From positions 85,840 through 149,839 of the forward strand of contig CAJTTO010000004.1 of the NCBI GenBank assembly GCA_910579275.1: DNA of 64,000 nt, read 5' to 3'. The position numbers were made by a program, and so were the translations under genes. Below are positions 12,901-20,561 of the stretch, one piece after another. Under the pieces are notes generated by a model, which saw only the letters and a list, made by a program, of their open reading frames with translations, was not told the DNA's origin and did no database searches. How positions within the stretch are numbered: the first letter of the stretch is position 1; every line of letters starts with the position of its first letter. This DNA comes from an uncultured Lachnospiraceae bacterium (GTDB lineage Bacteria; Bacillota; Clostridia; Lachnospirales; Lachnospiraceae).

Positions 12901-14888
12901 TGCGGGTTTCTGTAAATTTTGCTGTTTCCGTTCGCATTTGGATTGGCAGTATCCACACTCCATGTGCCCTTCCATATGCCATCTTCATTCTGCGTTGCGC
13001 CCGTTTCGAACCCATATTCGTATATTCCCTTTTTCTTGAGTTTCGATGTCGGAAGCTCTACGAAGTATAATCCTGTACTTTCATTCTTTTCCAGCTGAAT
13101 CAAATCCGTCCAGCTGGCATCCCATGAGCCCTTGACAACAACGGCTTCGGGTGCACTGCCATCAAAATAGAATGTAACTGCACCTGGGTCGTTTCCATCC
13201 TCAGTGCCTGTCGTGTAATTGATTGTCGGGCCTTTGTACTCGCCAGGTTCTACCGTAAACTTTCCGGTTCCTGCCGCGTTATTCGTATCCTGAATTTCTG
13301 TTGTTTTTTCCTGCTCTCCTTCTTTCGAAACAACTTCAAAGTAATATTCATAATCGCCCACTTCCAATTTACTCATTTTTGCAGAGTAAACTGCTGTGTC
13401 TATACTGTCCCTGCTCATCTGTATCGTCGCGTAGCTGTTGTTATTCTCCCCGCTTTCAACTGCCGCACGATACTTCACACTTACTTTGACGGGGTATGTT
13501 CCATGTGATGGGTAATAGTACAACATCACCTCATTATTAACACCTACCTGCGGGTTTCTGTAGATTTTACTGTTTCCTTTCGTACTTGGATTGGCAGTAT
13601 CCACACTCCATGTGCCATTCCATTGCCCGCTTTCATTTTGGCTGGCACCTGTTTCAAATCCGTATTCGTAAGTTCCTGTTTTCCCAATCTTGGAAGTCGG
13701 AATTTCTACAGAGTATAAACCTGTATCCGTATCTTTCTCCAGCTTGGTCTTTTCCGCCCATCCATCAGACCAACTGCCCTTTACTACAACGGCTTCGCTT
13801 GCACTGCCATCGTAATAAAATGTGACTGCACCCGGATCGTTTCCATTCTCGGTACCTGTTGTGTAATTGATTGTAGGGCCTGCATACTCACCAGGTTCTA
13901 CCGTAAACTTTCCGGTTCCTTCTGAATTGTTTGTATCCTGTACTGTATTGTTATCTACTTCAAAATAGTATTGATAGTCCCCTTCTTCCAGATTATCTAA
14001 TGTAATAGAATAGTACGTACTTCCAGATTTACGAGTCATTGCTTTTGTCGTTTCTGCTGCTGATGAATCATCTGCCGACCGATATTTTACATTGACTGTT
14101 GAAGGATATGTTCCATGTTCCGGATAATAGTACAATATCACATCACCATCTGCATTAATCTCCGGATTTCTGTTTATTTTTGAATTTCCGCTGCCGTTAG
14201 GATTCTCCGTATCCTTTCTCCATCCGTTACTTTGATCCGTCTCTGGATAAACCGCCAGCTGAAATCCATACTCCACAGTCTTCCATCCAATGGTCTCTAC
14301 TGGTACAGTAATCTGCCAAGTCGATGTATCTTCTTGTTTCTCCATTGGAATCGGATTCCCCCAGTCCCAGCTTCCCTCAACGGATACACCGCTTTCATTT
14401 TCTGTGTTATTATAATAGAATGTCACATTACCTGAAGCATCAATTGTAGGTCCGGCATATGTATTTTCTTCTGCCTGAACGACTTTTGACTCTTCAGCTT
14501 CTGTTTCTTCCTCTGTTTGCGTCTCACTTTGTGTCTCTTCCTCTGTCTGTGTCTCACTTTGCGTCTCGGTCTCACTTGCCAGCTGACTGCTCTCATCATC
14601 CGCTGACTGGTCTTCCGTTTCACTTTCCTCTGTCGTTTCCTTGGCAGTCTCGGTCTCACTTGCTTCCTCGTCATTCTGCCGTTGTTCTTCCGTCAGTACT
14701 TCACTGTCCTGCTCTTTTTCTTCCTGCCGGGATTCTGTTGTTTCTTCGGCGCTTTCTTCCGTCACATCTTCTGCCGTGGTTATCTCCGCAGCCTGAACCG
14801 TGATGTCTGAAATCGGCACTGCAGTCACAACCATCACTGCTGCCATTATGGCACCCAGCATTGTCTTGAAGCGTTTCTTCAATCTCAT
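6987..14888 (-). CDS. Giant secreted modular GH13 amylase/pullulanase-type enzyme
   Basis: This is a 2633-aa extracellular starch-degrading enzyme. The start at 14888 is chosen over an upstream in-frame ATG at 14942 because AAAGGAG sits six bases before it and the signal peptide (MRLKKRFKTMLGAIMAAVMV) begins there. Order from that start: signal peptide; Glu/Thr/Ser-rich linker to about 140; three tandem units of about 190-215 residues (about 144-761) resembling starch-binding or E-set modules; two CBM48/AMPK-type modules (about 770-975); CBM41-like modules (about 1060-1290); GH13 barrel from about 1512. Catalytic motifs are visible: DVVLNH (1642-1647), YRVDTVKH with nucleophile D1723, MIGEY with acid/base E1752, and SSHDED with D1818. 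After about 2020 come seven Ig-like repeats of the GTATVTVxGKGNYTG type. There is no LPXTG motif; the protein ends LASLENMFS. Exact specificity (alpha-1,4 or alpha-1,6) cannot be decided by eye. Confidence 0.92.
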   Translation of the reverse strand: MRLKKRFKTMLGAIMAAVMVVTAVPISDITVQAAEITTAEDVTEESAEETTESRQEEKEQDSEVLTEEQRQNDEEASETETAKETTEESETEDQSADDESSQLASETETQSETQTEEETQSETQTEEETEAEESKVVQAEENTYAGPTIDASGNVTFYYNNTENESGVSVEGSWDWGNPIPMEKQEDTSTWQITVPVETIGWKTVEYGFQLAVYPETDQSNGWRKDTENPNGSGNSKINRNPEINADGDVILYYYPEHGTYPSTVNVKYRSADDSSAAETTKAMTRKSGSTYYSITLDNLEEGDYQYYFEVDNNTVQDTNNSEGTGKFTVEPGEYAGPTINYTTGTENGNDPGAVTFYYDGSASEAVVVKGSWSDGWAEKTKLEKDTDTGLYSVEIPTSKIGKTGTYEYGFETGASQNESGQWNGTWSVDTANPSTKGNSKIYRNPQVGVNNEVMLYYYPSHGTYPVKVSVKYRAAVESGENNNSYATIQMSRDSIDTAVYSAKMSKLEVGDYEYYFEVVSKEGEQEKTTEIQDTNNAAGTGKFTVEPGEYKGPTINYTTGTEDGNDPGAVTFYFDGSAPEAVVVKGSWDASWTDLIQLEKNESTGLYFVELPTSKLKKKGIYEYGFETGATQNEDGIWKGTWSVDTANPNANGNSKIYRNPQIVSENNVNNVKLYYYPSHGTYPDEVVVQYKKKADSSYTELPMALDGENSAVYSATINSVELETVYEYYFEVTTGEGADAKTTRIDDTNNDTVGEFMLAEYPDEPEGLTSPVVEGRNVTFNYYNPQAESVSVAGDWTSWEKNPVAMVYDEATGVWSVTCTISKGIHEYKFIVGTSWITDPKNNKKTESVDPNSIVEVTAGGVSEYPAVKGNKVTFSYSNDKLAADEQVSVVGSMNSWTKHAPEYMMKKNAETGEWELTVTLAPGVYAYKFFYGSKDSEAGWASDLRNTNPLTEDNGKNNQFFIAGLEEGRADIARGADAELPSKLKLYDIEGSSVETAVTYALSEETAAAAYKDKITLAGTKVSITEDFPESVKSFTLTASDAENNTAVMTVSVVDAVYTYTIYYYDRDESHRSVDASALWIWNEVKSGEISVDGGSEHNFDEAVELSDGNTWLKATVRLSYTGLGLKAKNKGVGVWTWEELNRKYTNADMAEEVTLYMVSDDGTKIYTELPEVKPILPRYLVAEYTRETQKDADWYFYTWNSGFGSDVFVKFEEKNGTATALIPVKQGLSSISFCLERTDETTGEHWGEKDGTDYVCELPVDQNVVKIKMEEGKGITYVYPYNIGYEIEPAKDSIHFYYRDDDAFLAGDKGFVSASVEIAVKDEEGSFQKEECAMTYNAAEQRFVYDMPDLSVGTYYYRYLLKETEDAEGKYVLDRFNENKEKVDGVEYSVCTYELYDVALDAAMQNDSMDYNDNNVLTLTLSAKDSNDETADASDIVSRATVDLSAIGGGIAEIDPALMQYAIAVKDTTPAGTKTFPITVYDKYNNEYTTEVSVNVISRTNSSYIADDFDWDEAVIYFTVTDRFFDGNASNNNGDAAGSYDKNAETGCSSYHGGDFAGLTQKLDYLQDLGVNTIWITPIVENQLTPNSVDNPAVTKAWGYHGYWAKNFENLDAHLGTEAEFKALLDAAHAKGIKIMVDVVLNHSGYGDDVTNYFNNYPTEDGALRMLRNDDEIVSGSDQQSSLSGLPDFLTENPEVRELLVEWQSNWISKYDIDYYRVDTVKHVDGTTWSAFKNALTQINPDFKMIGEYAGGGYATDTGMLRSGRMDSLLDFDYNDRALDFVTGKISETEKFLTARNAAIDNTSTLGAFLSSHDEDGFVFKLTDTSTDEYHYGKTQEEASALAKVAASLQLTSKGQAVIYYGEEIGLTGAENYPYNTNRYDFDWSQTEAGANNTTLKHYKKLLDIRNRYSKVLAKGSRKTIDANDSKGLDVFSRSYAGTTLTVALNITNAPVEYTLSDQKENAYLYDYYNGMQYQANASGEVTIKIPAAAEGGTVVLVEKKVGNVGEAVDTDAVENMFDIEPIADQIYTGKNIVLSEEQLKVYDGSRRMKLGTDYTVSYKNNKNAGTAVVTVKGKGNYTGKVTKEFEILPKQLDDKDVAIQYQADLLLSKKVQKPITKITYNGMKLGTKDYQITYYSLDAATGERKEALTTAGVKETGVYEMVIAGGKSGNYAGEAVKRVEVHESGTLMSKTTVAISLKKAEYTGYPIKPSVTVDEKVKGKKVSVSSANYTVGYTNNVNVGTATVTVSGKPSKGYYGSVSKTFKITGKTLSSVAKPDTAKWQASVPYDFSAGRSVQPSEALALIQKNSSSPAVVLGKDYTVAYSKNTAPGTATVTFTGKGMYTGALKKTFKITPISLAEISKEKLVCTVQETAPYAKKGAAAGVEIRYENVVLRQGVDYKLTYGNNKAVTTSSTAKKPFVKITGIGKFTGVLPNQEFSIVKADLASSDLSVPDVVYQDKAGKFISTPVLDNAKIKAADYTTEYYLVNYDDAGNETGTESKDNTFTAAAGSTIRVKVTAVEGNANYTGEITRDYRVVTKNIASASVKIQAKVYTGYEVKLTEEDFSKIKVGKEELTLGKDYVIVESSYTNNIRKGTASVTIKGIGNYGGTKKVTFKITSRQLASLENMFS
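12606..14459 (-). repeat. Three tandem carbohydrate-binding-like units in the amylase
   Basis: Unit 1 spans 13884-14459, unit 2 13236-13883 and unit 3 12606-13235. Each begins GPTI, carries a GSW motif, then a YYYPxHGTYP motif, and units 1 and 2 end FTVEPGEY. Units 2 and 3 remain very similar at DNA level (for example the stretch ending in GGCAGTATCCACACTCCATG near 12940-12965 and 13590-13615), so the duplication is fairly recent. Confidence 0.85.
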
Positions 14889-14911
14889 ATCAGTTCTCCT
14901 TTCTTTTTCAT

Positions 14912-14932
14912 ACGTTTTTAGAAAACGTTTTC
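14912..14932 (-). promoter_or_regulatory. Candidate sugar-responsive operator upstream of the amylase
   Basis: Two overlapping palindromes lie about 25-45 bp before the amylase start: ACGTTTT/AAAACGT with a 3-bp centre (14912-14928) and the perfect 12-bp GAAAACGTTTTC (14921-14932). A central CG in an A/T-rich dyad is typical of LacI/CcpA-family sites, but the match to the CcpA cre consensus is not exact. Position within the 5' leader fits repression. The regulator is unknown. Confidence 0.45.
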
Positions 14933-15046
14933 CATGTTCCACGAAACATTTCAGCCATGCATCTTCTGAAACAAGTCATCTGCAAAATACCTTACCCGCA
15001 CTGCTTGCAAAAAAGTAAACTATTTTCGCAATATTTCGATAAGTTA

Positions 15047-15075
15047 ATTATATATGCCATAAAAAATGAATACAA
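15047..15075 (-). promoter_or_regulatory. Promoter of the amylase gene
   Basis: On the minus strand TTGTAT (15070-15075) and TATAAT (15047-15052) are separated by exactly 17 bp. Transcription would start near 15040, giving a leader of about 150 nt that contains the palindromic operator candidate. Confidence 0.6.
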
Positions 15076-15142
15076 TTAGCTGAATACACCAAAATTATTT
15101 AAAAATTTTTAGTACAAATTGCCAAAAAAAGGCTATGGCATT

Positions 15143-15206
15143 AAAAAAACTGTCCCCCACATCACCAGAACGCATTTGAAAAATGCTCTAGTGGTGCGGG
15201 AGACAG
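15143..15206 (-). terminator. Rho-independent terminator after the lipoprotein gene
   Basis: On the minus strand CTGTCTCCCGCACCA pairs with TGGTGATGTGGGGGACAG, with an inner GCATTTT/AAATGC stem, and the hairpin is followed directly by seven Ts. It lies just downstream of the stop at 15230. Confidence 0.85.
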
Positions 15207-15229
15207 CCTGCGCCTCTCGCAATCTTTAT

Positions 15230-15874
15230 TTATTCCCCATCAAACAACGCTTTCTCAAGCGCCGCAATATCGTCCGCATTTGGCGTGTAAATATTGTCTG
15301 CAAGTTCTATCCTGATATTTATGGTCTGCGCCTCACTGTACTGTACATCCGCAAGAACCGTCTCCATGCTGCTTTTAAACTCCAAGAGCGCCAGCTTCAC
15401 CATCTCTTCCTTGGCGGGCGCATTTTCGGGTGTCTTTGCCCACTCCTCGGTCATCGCCGCCACATGATCCTGATGCAGCTCCAGCGCCGGTTTGAAGACA
15501 TTCATTTTCTCATAGGATACGGTCACAATATAGGAACCGTCACTCTGTTTGTTTGCATCGTCGACAGTGTAGCGCACTTTGGAGAGCATGTCCATGTAAG
15601 CCGCACGGAACTCCTCCTTGTACTCGTCTGTCGCCCCGATTCTGCTGCAGAATACGCTGACTCCTGTATCAATTCCTCTCTCGTAAAGTGCCTGTGCCTC
15701 CTCCTCAGTTCCAAGCTTCATTTTGACAAATGCCGTTGCGTCATTTTTGTATGACGCATCCAGAAGCGCCTGCAGATAAGTTTTGACAGACGCGTCCGTT
15801 GAACATCCTCCCAGCATCGCCGCCACCAGAATGCCCGCAAACAATAATGCTATTTTATTCCAACTTTTCTTCAT
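15230..15874 (-). CDS. Secreted lipoprotein of unknown function (DUF5105-like)
   Basis: This 214-aa protein begins with a lipoprotein signal peptide (MKKSWNKIALLFAGILVAAM) and the lipobox LGGC, so Cys24 would be lipidated and the protein held on the outer face of the membrane. The mature part is alpha-rich and charged, with a Tyr/Lys-rich middle (YIVTVSYEKMNVFKPAL). The general layout resembles small Firmicutes lipoproteins of the DUF5105 type, but that match is by eye only. It follows glgP on the same strand after a gap of about 75 bp that holds a hairpin, and has its own terminator. No enzymatic motif was seen and no function can be assigned. Confidence 0.75.
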   Translation of the reverse strand: MKKSWNKIALLFAGILVAAMLGGCSTDASVKTYLQALLDASYKNDATAFVKMKLGTEEEAQALYERGIDTGVSVFCSRIGATDEYKEEFRAAYMDMLSKVRYTVDDANKQSDGSYIVTVSYEKMNVFKPALELHQDHVAAMTEEWAKTPENAPAKEEMVKLALLEFKSSMETVLADVQYSEAQTINIRIELADNIYTPNADDIAALEKALFDGE

Positions 15875-15901
15875 ACTTTATTCTTTCTATTTCCATACGA
15901 A

Positions 15902-15933
15902 GGCGCATATCCCAAATCATTGAGATATGCGCC
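15902..15933 (-). terminator. Hairpin between glgP and the lipoprotein gene
   Basis: GGCGCATATC pairs perfectly with GATATGCGCC around a 12-base loop, just after the glgP stop at 15951. No T-run follows on the minus strand, so it may be a weak terminator or an mRNA-stabilising hairpin. Confidence 0.5.
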
Positions 15934-15950
15934 CTGAACTGTTCCTTACA

Positions 15951-18416
15951 TCAGAGTGTAGGATACTCCAATTCCACTTTATCCAGATGCCATATTTCAT
16001 CAACATACTGCTGAATTGTCCTGTCTGAAGTGAACTTGCCTACCTTCGCCACGTTGAGCATTGCGCTTCTTGCCCATCCCGCAGTGTCCCTGTAAGCCCG
16101 CTCCACTCTTCTGTGCGCGTCAGCATATGAGCGGAAATCCTTTAAGATAAAGTAACGGTCAGCCTTGTCGGTGTCAAGCGTGTTGAGCAGGGAATTGTAA
16201 AGGCTTCTGAAAAGCTCCCTGTCGTCAGCATATGTGCCGTCCACAAGCTGGTCAACTACTTTCTTAATTTCAGCGTCCGTATTATAGATATCCATCGGGT
16301 TGTAACCGCCGTGGTTCTCAAAGTTGATAACTTCATCTGAGCTTAATCCGAAGATAAATGCATGTTCTCTTCCGACTTCCTCAACAATCTCCACATTCGC
16401 GCCGTCCATCGTTCCAAGCGTCAGGGCGCCGTTGAGCATGAACTTCATGTTTCCTGTACCGCTCGCTTCCTTGGAAGCCGTGGAAATCTGCTCTGAAATA
16501 TCTGCCGCCGCAAAAATCAGCTCTGCATTGGACACCCTGTAATTCTCGATAAACACGACCTTGATTCTGTTCTTCACGATCGGGTCATTGTTTACCTTGT
16601 CCGCCACTGCGTTAATCAGTTTAATCGTCAGCTTGGCATTCTTGTATCCGGCAGCTGCCTTTGCGCCAAAGATAAATGTCCTTGGGTAGAATTCCATGCT
16701 CGGGTTGGCTTTCATCTGATTGTACAGGTACATTACGTGCAGAATGTTGAGCAGCTGTCTCTTGTACTCGTGCAGACGTTTTACCTGAACGTCAAAAATG
16801 GAGTCCGGATCAACGGTAATTCCGTTGTGTTCCTTGATATATTTTGCAAGACGCACTTTGTTTCTGCGCTTGATTTCCATAAATTCCTTCTGTGCCGCGG
16901 GATCGCTTGCATACTTTGCAATGCCGTCTATCACAGGCAGATCTACAATCCAGTCCTCACCGACTTTCTCCGTCACCCAGTCAGCGAGCAGCGGATTACC
17001 GTGTAGCAGGAATCTTCTCTGCGTAATGCCGTTTGTCTTATTGTTGAACTTGCCTGGATACATCTCATAGAAATCCTTCAGTTCCTGATTCTTGAGAATC
17101 TCCGTGTGCAGTCTTGCCACACCGTTTACGCTGTAGCCGGCAACAATTGCCAGATGCGCCATCTTGACCTGACCGTCCGCAATAATCGCCATCTTTTTAA
17201 TTTTATCAGCCGGTTCCGGATATCTGTTTACGATATCGAGAAGGAATCTGCGGTTAATCTCCTCCACAATCTGGTAAATTCTCGGGAGCAGCCTCTGGAA
17301 TAAGTCTACCGGCCACTTCTCAAGCGCCTCCGCCATAATCGTGTGGTTTGTGTATGCGCAGGTCTTTGTCGTAATCTCCCACGCCTCGTCCCACTCAAGA
17401 CGGTAATCGTCAAGCAGAATCCGCATCAGCTCCGCGATTGCAACCGTCGGATGGGTGTCGTTGAGCTGGAATGTCACCTTTTCATAAAAACGGCGGATGT
17501 CATCATGCTTTGACATATATTTCTCGATTGCAGTCTGTACAGATGCCGAGATAAAGAAATACTGCTGTTTTAAACGAAGCTCCTTGCCGGAAACATGGTT
17601 ATCGTTCGGATAGAGTACCTCGACAATATTTCTTGCAAGGTTTGTCTGCTCTACCGCTTTCTGGTAGTCGCCCTTGTCAAAAGAATCCAGACTGAAGCAG
17701 TCCATCGGTTCCGCGTCCCAGATTCTGAGTGTGTTGACAATTCCGTTTCCATAGCCGACAATCGGCAGGTCATAGGGCACTGCCTTTACGGACTGGTAAT
17801 TCTCCTGATACCAAATCAGCCTGCCGTCCTCCTCACGGCACGCTACATTTCCGCCAAATTTAATGACTTTGGTGTATTCCGGACGGCGAAGCTCGAACGG
17901 GTTGCCGTCTCTTAGCCAGTCATCGGGCACTTCTCTCTGGAATCCGTCCCTGATTTCCTGCTTGAACATACCATAACGATAGCGGATGCCGCATCCGTAT
18001 GAGGAATACCCAAGTGTTGCAAGCGAGTCGAGGAAGCAGGCTGCAAGACGTCCAAGACCACCGTTTCCGAGCGCTGCGTCCGGCTCCTGATCCTCTATGA
18101 TATTGATGTCAAGTCCCAGCTCCTCCAAAGCTTCTGAGAATTCCTTGTATGCCATCAGGTTAATCATGTTATTGCCAAGTGCACGTCCCATCAGGAACTC
18201 CATAGACATGTAGTATACTGTCTTTGGATCCTGTTTCTCGTAGGCTTCCTGCGTCTTGAGCCAGTTGTCCACGATGGCGTCCTTCACTGCAAAAGCTACT
18301 GCCTGAAAAATCTGCTGCTCCGTAGCCTCCTCAGGCGTTTTTCTGTAAAGGGTCTTGATGTTGTACAGTACGCTCCTCTTAAACATTTCCTTGTCAATGA
18401 CTGGTTTTTTAGGCAT
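15951..18416 (-). CDS. glgP: Glycogen/maltodextrin phosphorylase
   Basis: The 821-aa product is a GT35 phosphorylase that releases glucose-1-phosphate from glycogen or maltodextrins in the cytoplasm with pyridoxal phosphate. Family signatures are plain: YMSMEFLMGRALGNN near the N-terminus, EDQEPDAALGNGGLGRLAACF, the glucan region with KVTFQLNDTHPTVAIAEL, and the cofactor motif EASGTGNMKFMLNGALTLGT, whose lysine binds the cofactor. Length is normal for the family. The start at 18416 (MPKKPVIDKEMF) has GGGAGG six bases upstream; an upstream in-frame ATG at 18539 lacks a ribosome site. A TATAAT on the minus strand near 18550 may belong to its promoter. It fits with the amylase 1 kb away: outside cleavage, then intracellular phosphorolysis. 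Confidence 0.96.
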   Translation of the reverse strand: MPKKPVIDKEMFKRSVLYNIKTLYRKTPEEATEQQIFQAVAFAVKDAIVDNWLKTQEAYEKQDPKTVYYMSMEFLMGRALGNNMINLMAYKEFSEALEELGLDINIIEDQEPDAALGNGGLGRLAACFLDSLATLGYSSYGCGIRYRYGMFKQEIRDGFQREVPDDWLRDGNPFELRRPEYTKVIKFGGNVACREEDGRLIWYQENYQSVKAVPYDLPIVGYGNGIVNTLRIWDAEPMDCFSLDSFDKGDYQKAVEQTNLARNIVEVLYPNDNHVSGKELRLKQQYFFISASVQTAIEKYMSKHDDIRRFYEKVTFQLNDTHPTVAIAELMRILLDDYRLEWDEAWEITTKTCAYTNHTIMAEALEKWPVDLFQRLLPRIYQIVEEINRRFLLDIVNRYPEPADKIKKMAIIADGQVKMAHLAIVAGYSVNGVARLHTEILKNQELKDFYEMYPGKFNNKTNGITQRRFLLHGNPLLADWVTEKVGEDWIVDLPVIDGIAKYASDPAAQKEFMEIKRRNKVRLAKYIKEHNGITVDPDSIFDVQVKRLHEYKRQLLNILHVMYLYNQMKANPSMEFYPRTFIFGAKAAAGYKNAKLTIKLINAVADKVNNDPIVKNRIKVVFIENYRVSNAELIFAAADISEQISTASKEASGTGNMKFMLNGALTLGTMDGANVEIVEEVGREHAFIFGLSSDEVINFENHGGYNPMDIYNTDAEIKKVVDQLVDGTYADDRELFRSLYNSLLNTLDTDKADRYFILKDFRSYADAHRRVERAYRDTAGWARSAMLNVAKVGKFTSDRTIQQYVDEIWHLDKVELEYPTL

Positions 18417-18578
18417 GTTGTTACCTCCCGTTTTACCTCGTGCCCGGTTTCTCAAAAGTACATTCTCCTTTATACCCCAAAGACGCTGAACACGTAATTT
18501 CGTTAATTTTTTGCCATATTTTTTAAAATTTGTCCTCATTCTTCATATTATAGCACACTCTGTCAAATCTTTAAATAA

Positions 18579-19793
18579 TTAATTTTTTAAAATGGAATTT
18601 TTTTCTTCCGCTTCCTTCTCGGCTTCCTTTTCTTCTGCCTCCTCCTCTGCTTTCTTCTCCTCGACTTCCTCCTCTGTCTTTTTGTCGGATTCCGTCGTGA
18701 CATCATTGCGCCTGTCTATCGCTTCCTGCACTTTGTCCTCAAGCTCCTGAGACGCTTTGTCCAGAACGCCTGACGACGCCTCCTGAAATGCCGCGTCCAC
18801 GCCGGCATCCATGATCGTCTGCTTTGCCTGCTTCACGCCGTCAAGCGGGTTGACCATGATATGTTTCTGGTCAAGTTCACGCGCGTCCTTAATCTCCTGA
18901 TAACCTTTTCTCTTAAGCTCCTTCACATATCCATAATTGCTCACAAGCAGTCCCTGCGCCGTTCCGACATGGTCGGCCGCAAGCTGTCTGCGCTCGTCCG
19001 CACTGAGGCTTTCGTCACTGGCTGCCTCCGCCGCCAGATCCAGCTCCGCCCTGATTTCACGCATTATTTCATTGGCCTCTTCGAGCTTGCTGTGACCGTC
19101 ATTTCGCAGCTCATCTATCGTGCCGGTTGTCTCCATCTCGCGGCGGACTGCCGAAACACCAAGCATTGCCGCTGATTCCTGCATTTTTTCTCCCGCACTT
19201 TCCTCATTCTCCCGAACCGTTTCGGAATCTGATTTTTGGCCGGATGTTCCGCCTTCTTGTTCATCCTGCTCCTCAAAGCTCTTGAGCAGCATCAGGAGTT
19301 CTTCATTCTTTCTGTCAATCTCATCCTGGGCGCTCGAGCTTCCAGACAAGCCTTTCGCCGCGTCCTCCACGCGCTGCTTGTTCTCCTCCTCCTGACGCTT
19401 TTTCAGGTCAAGCATCTTGTTGAGTGCATCCTGCCGTTTCTGGATTGTCTCCTTGTCTTCACCGGAAGCATAGGAATTCTGCAGTTCCTTCATCAGCTCT
19501 GTAATCTCGTTGAGCGTGTTGCTCTGTTCGCCTTTGAATTCCTGCGCCTGCTCCTGCTCCCGCATCATAACCCGTTCCATGTAGCTGTCCATCGCGCTTC
19601 CCGCAGGCTGGCGCTTATCCTGCTCGTTCCGCTGCCTGCCTTCATGCGAGATTGTCACCTTGCACTGCGGGCCGAATGCGTCCTGTTTTCCGACGTTTAA
19701 GGCGTTCATAAATCCCGCATTCGCCTTATTATTGGAAAGATTGTCCGCTGTTATACGCATCCCCATGTTAAATCCTGCCATTTTTATCTGCAT
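18579..19793 (-). CDS. Coiled-coil protein of unknown function
   Basis: A 404-aa cytoplasmic protein with no signal peptide or membrane segment. The N-terminus (MRITADNLSNNKANAGFMNA from residue 12) looks conserved and folded. Residues from about 75 to 340 are Glu/Gln/Lys-rich with heptad-like spacing, consistent with long coiled coils. The last 40 residues are an almost pure Glu/Lys/Ala tract ending KNSILKN. A strong GGAGG lies nine bases before the ATG. I do not recognise the family. It sits upstream of glgP on the same strand with about 160 bp between, so co-transcription is possible but not shown. Confidence 0.75.
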   Translation of the reverse strand: MQIKMAGFNMGMRITADNLSNNKANAGFMNALNVGKQDAFGPQCKVTISHEGRQRNEQDKRQPAGSAMDSYMERVMMREQEQAQEFKGEQSNTLNEITELMKELQNSYASGEDKETIQKRQDALNKMLDLKKRQEEENKQRVEDAAKGLSGSSSAQDEIDRKNEELLMLLKSFEEQDEQEGGTSGQKSDSETVRENEESAGEKMQESAAMLGVSAVRREMETTGTIDELRNDGHSKLEEANEIMREIRAELDLAAEAASDESLSADERRQLAADHVGTAQGLLVSNYGYVKELKRKGYQEIKDARELDQKHIMVNPLDGVKQAKQTIMDAGVDAAFQEASSGVLDKASQELEDKVQEAIDRRNDVTTESDKKTEEEVEEKKAEEEAEEKEAEKEAEEKNSILKN

Positions 19794-19949
19794 ATCCTCA
19801 ACCTCCTAAGAAAATTTTACGCTCTCAATTATATATCGTAAAAAATGTTCATTTTACTAAGGCAATGTTCATAAATTACCTCTCATATTGCTTGTCTTTT
19901 TACTTTAATGTCAAAATAAAAGTCCTGCGCACGGTTTAAAAGAAATTTG

Positions 19950-20104
19950 TAACAGTTCAGCCCAGGACTTTGCACTGGCTGCAAAGTCCGTGAAAGAACG
20001 TAGTGGCAGAGATGCATCAAGCCACGGTACGTGGCTTTGACACCACGAAGTGGTTTTGCATGGCTTGATGCCTGTAACAGGAAGCCGAAGGCTGAACTGT
20101 TACG
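19950..20104. repeat. Structured intergenic repeat, family A, full-length copy (A1)
   Basis: The 155-bp element has terminal inverted repeats GTAACAGTTCAGCC and GGCTGAACTGTTAC. Inside are further stems: GGACTTTGCA/TGCAAAGTCC (perfect, 5-base loop), GCATCAAGCCA/TGGCTTGATGC enclosing AGCCACG/CGTGGCT and ACCAC/GTGGT, then AGCC/GGCT with a GAA loop. No convincing ORF lies in it. The reverse complement matches copy A2 (37722-37853) with about nine substitutions and one insertion over about 130 bp. Confidence 0.85.
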
Positions 20105-20208
20105 TAACTTTCTCAACAGTTGCAGAAACCAATGGAATTAAACGTGCGCCTATGTTACAATAATAACATGATACGATACAACAATCGGATATTTTATGGA
20201 GAAAAACG

Positions 20209-20529
20209 ATGGAAAAATCTATTGAAGCTTACAGCAAAAAGCTGAATAACTATTATGACTCTGACGGGAAGCTGCTACAATACCCGTCCAAAAGACCGCT
20301 GCGGATTATCGCTCTTATAAAAATTGTGGAGCAAATGGATGCAGACAGAAAATATACGGAAAAGGAAATCAACGAAATCATTCGGTCGCGAATTGCATTT
20401 TGTGATATCGAACTGATTCGTCGGGAAATGTTTCAATACAAATTGCTCGGAAGGCTTCGGGACGGTTCGGCGTACTGGGTTGAAAGTGACTGGAAAAATG
20501 CGTATACGGAATATATTGATGCGGATTAG
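20209..20529 (+). CDS. DUF2087 domain protein, possible DNA-binding regulator
   Basis: The 106-aa product has the layout of DUF2087: a short N-terminal helix, then PSKRPLRIIALIKIVEQM, YTEKEINEIIRSR, and IRREMFQYKLLGRLRDGSAYWV. This domain forms a winged-helix-like fold and is found alone or attached to MarR/ArsR-type regulators, so a regulatory role is likely but unproven. GGAG lies ten bases before the ATG. The gene stands alone on the plus strand, after repeat A1 and convergent with the MFS gene, with a shared hairpin between them. Confidence 0.8.
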   Translation: MEKSIEAYSKKLNNYYDSDGKLLQYPSKRPLRIIALIKIVEQMDADRKYTEKEINEIIRSRIAFCDIELIRREMFQYKLLGRLRDGSAYWVESDWKNAYTEYIDAD

Positions 20530-20561
20530 ACAGATTTTTATAAAGGAAGCGGTATTTGTCA

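Noticed and set aside
14912..14932. Exact CcpA cre site upstream of the amylase
   Set aside because: Spacing around the central CG does not fit the cre consensus exactly, so only a general LacI-type operator is proposed.
19883..20116. 77-aa minus-strand ORF over repeat A1
   Set aside because: It crosses the inverted repeats and nested stems, has no ribosome site and no protein-like pattern.
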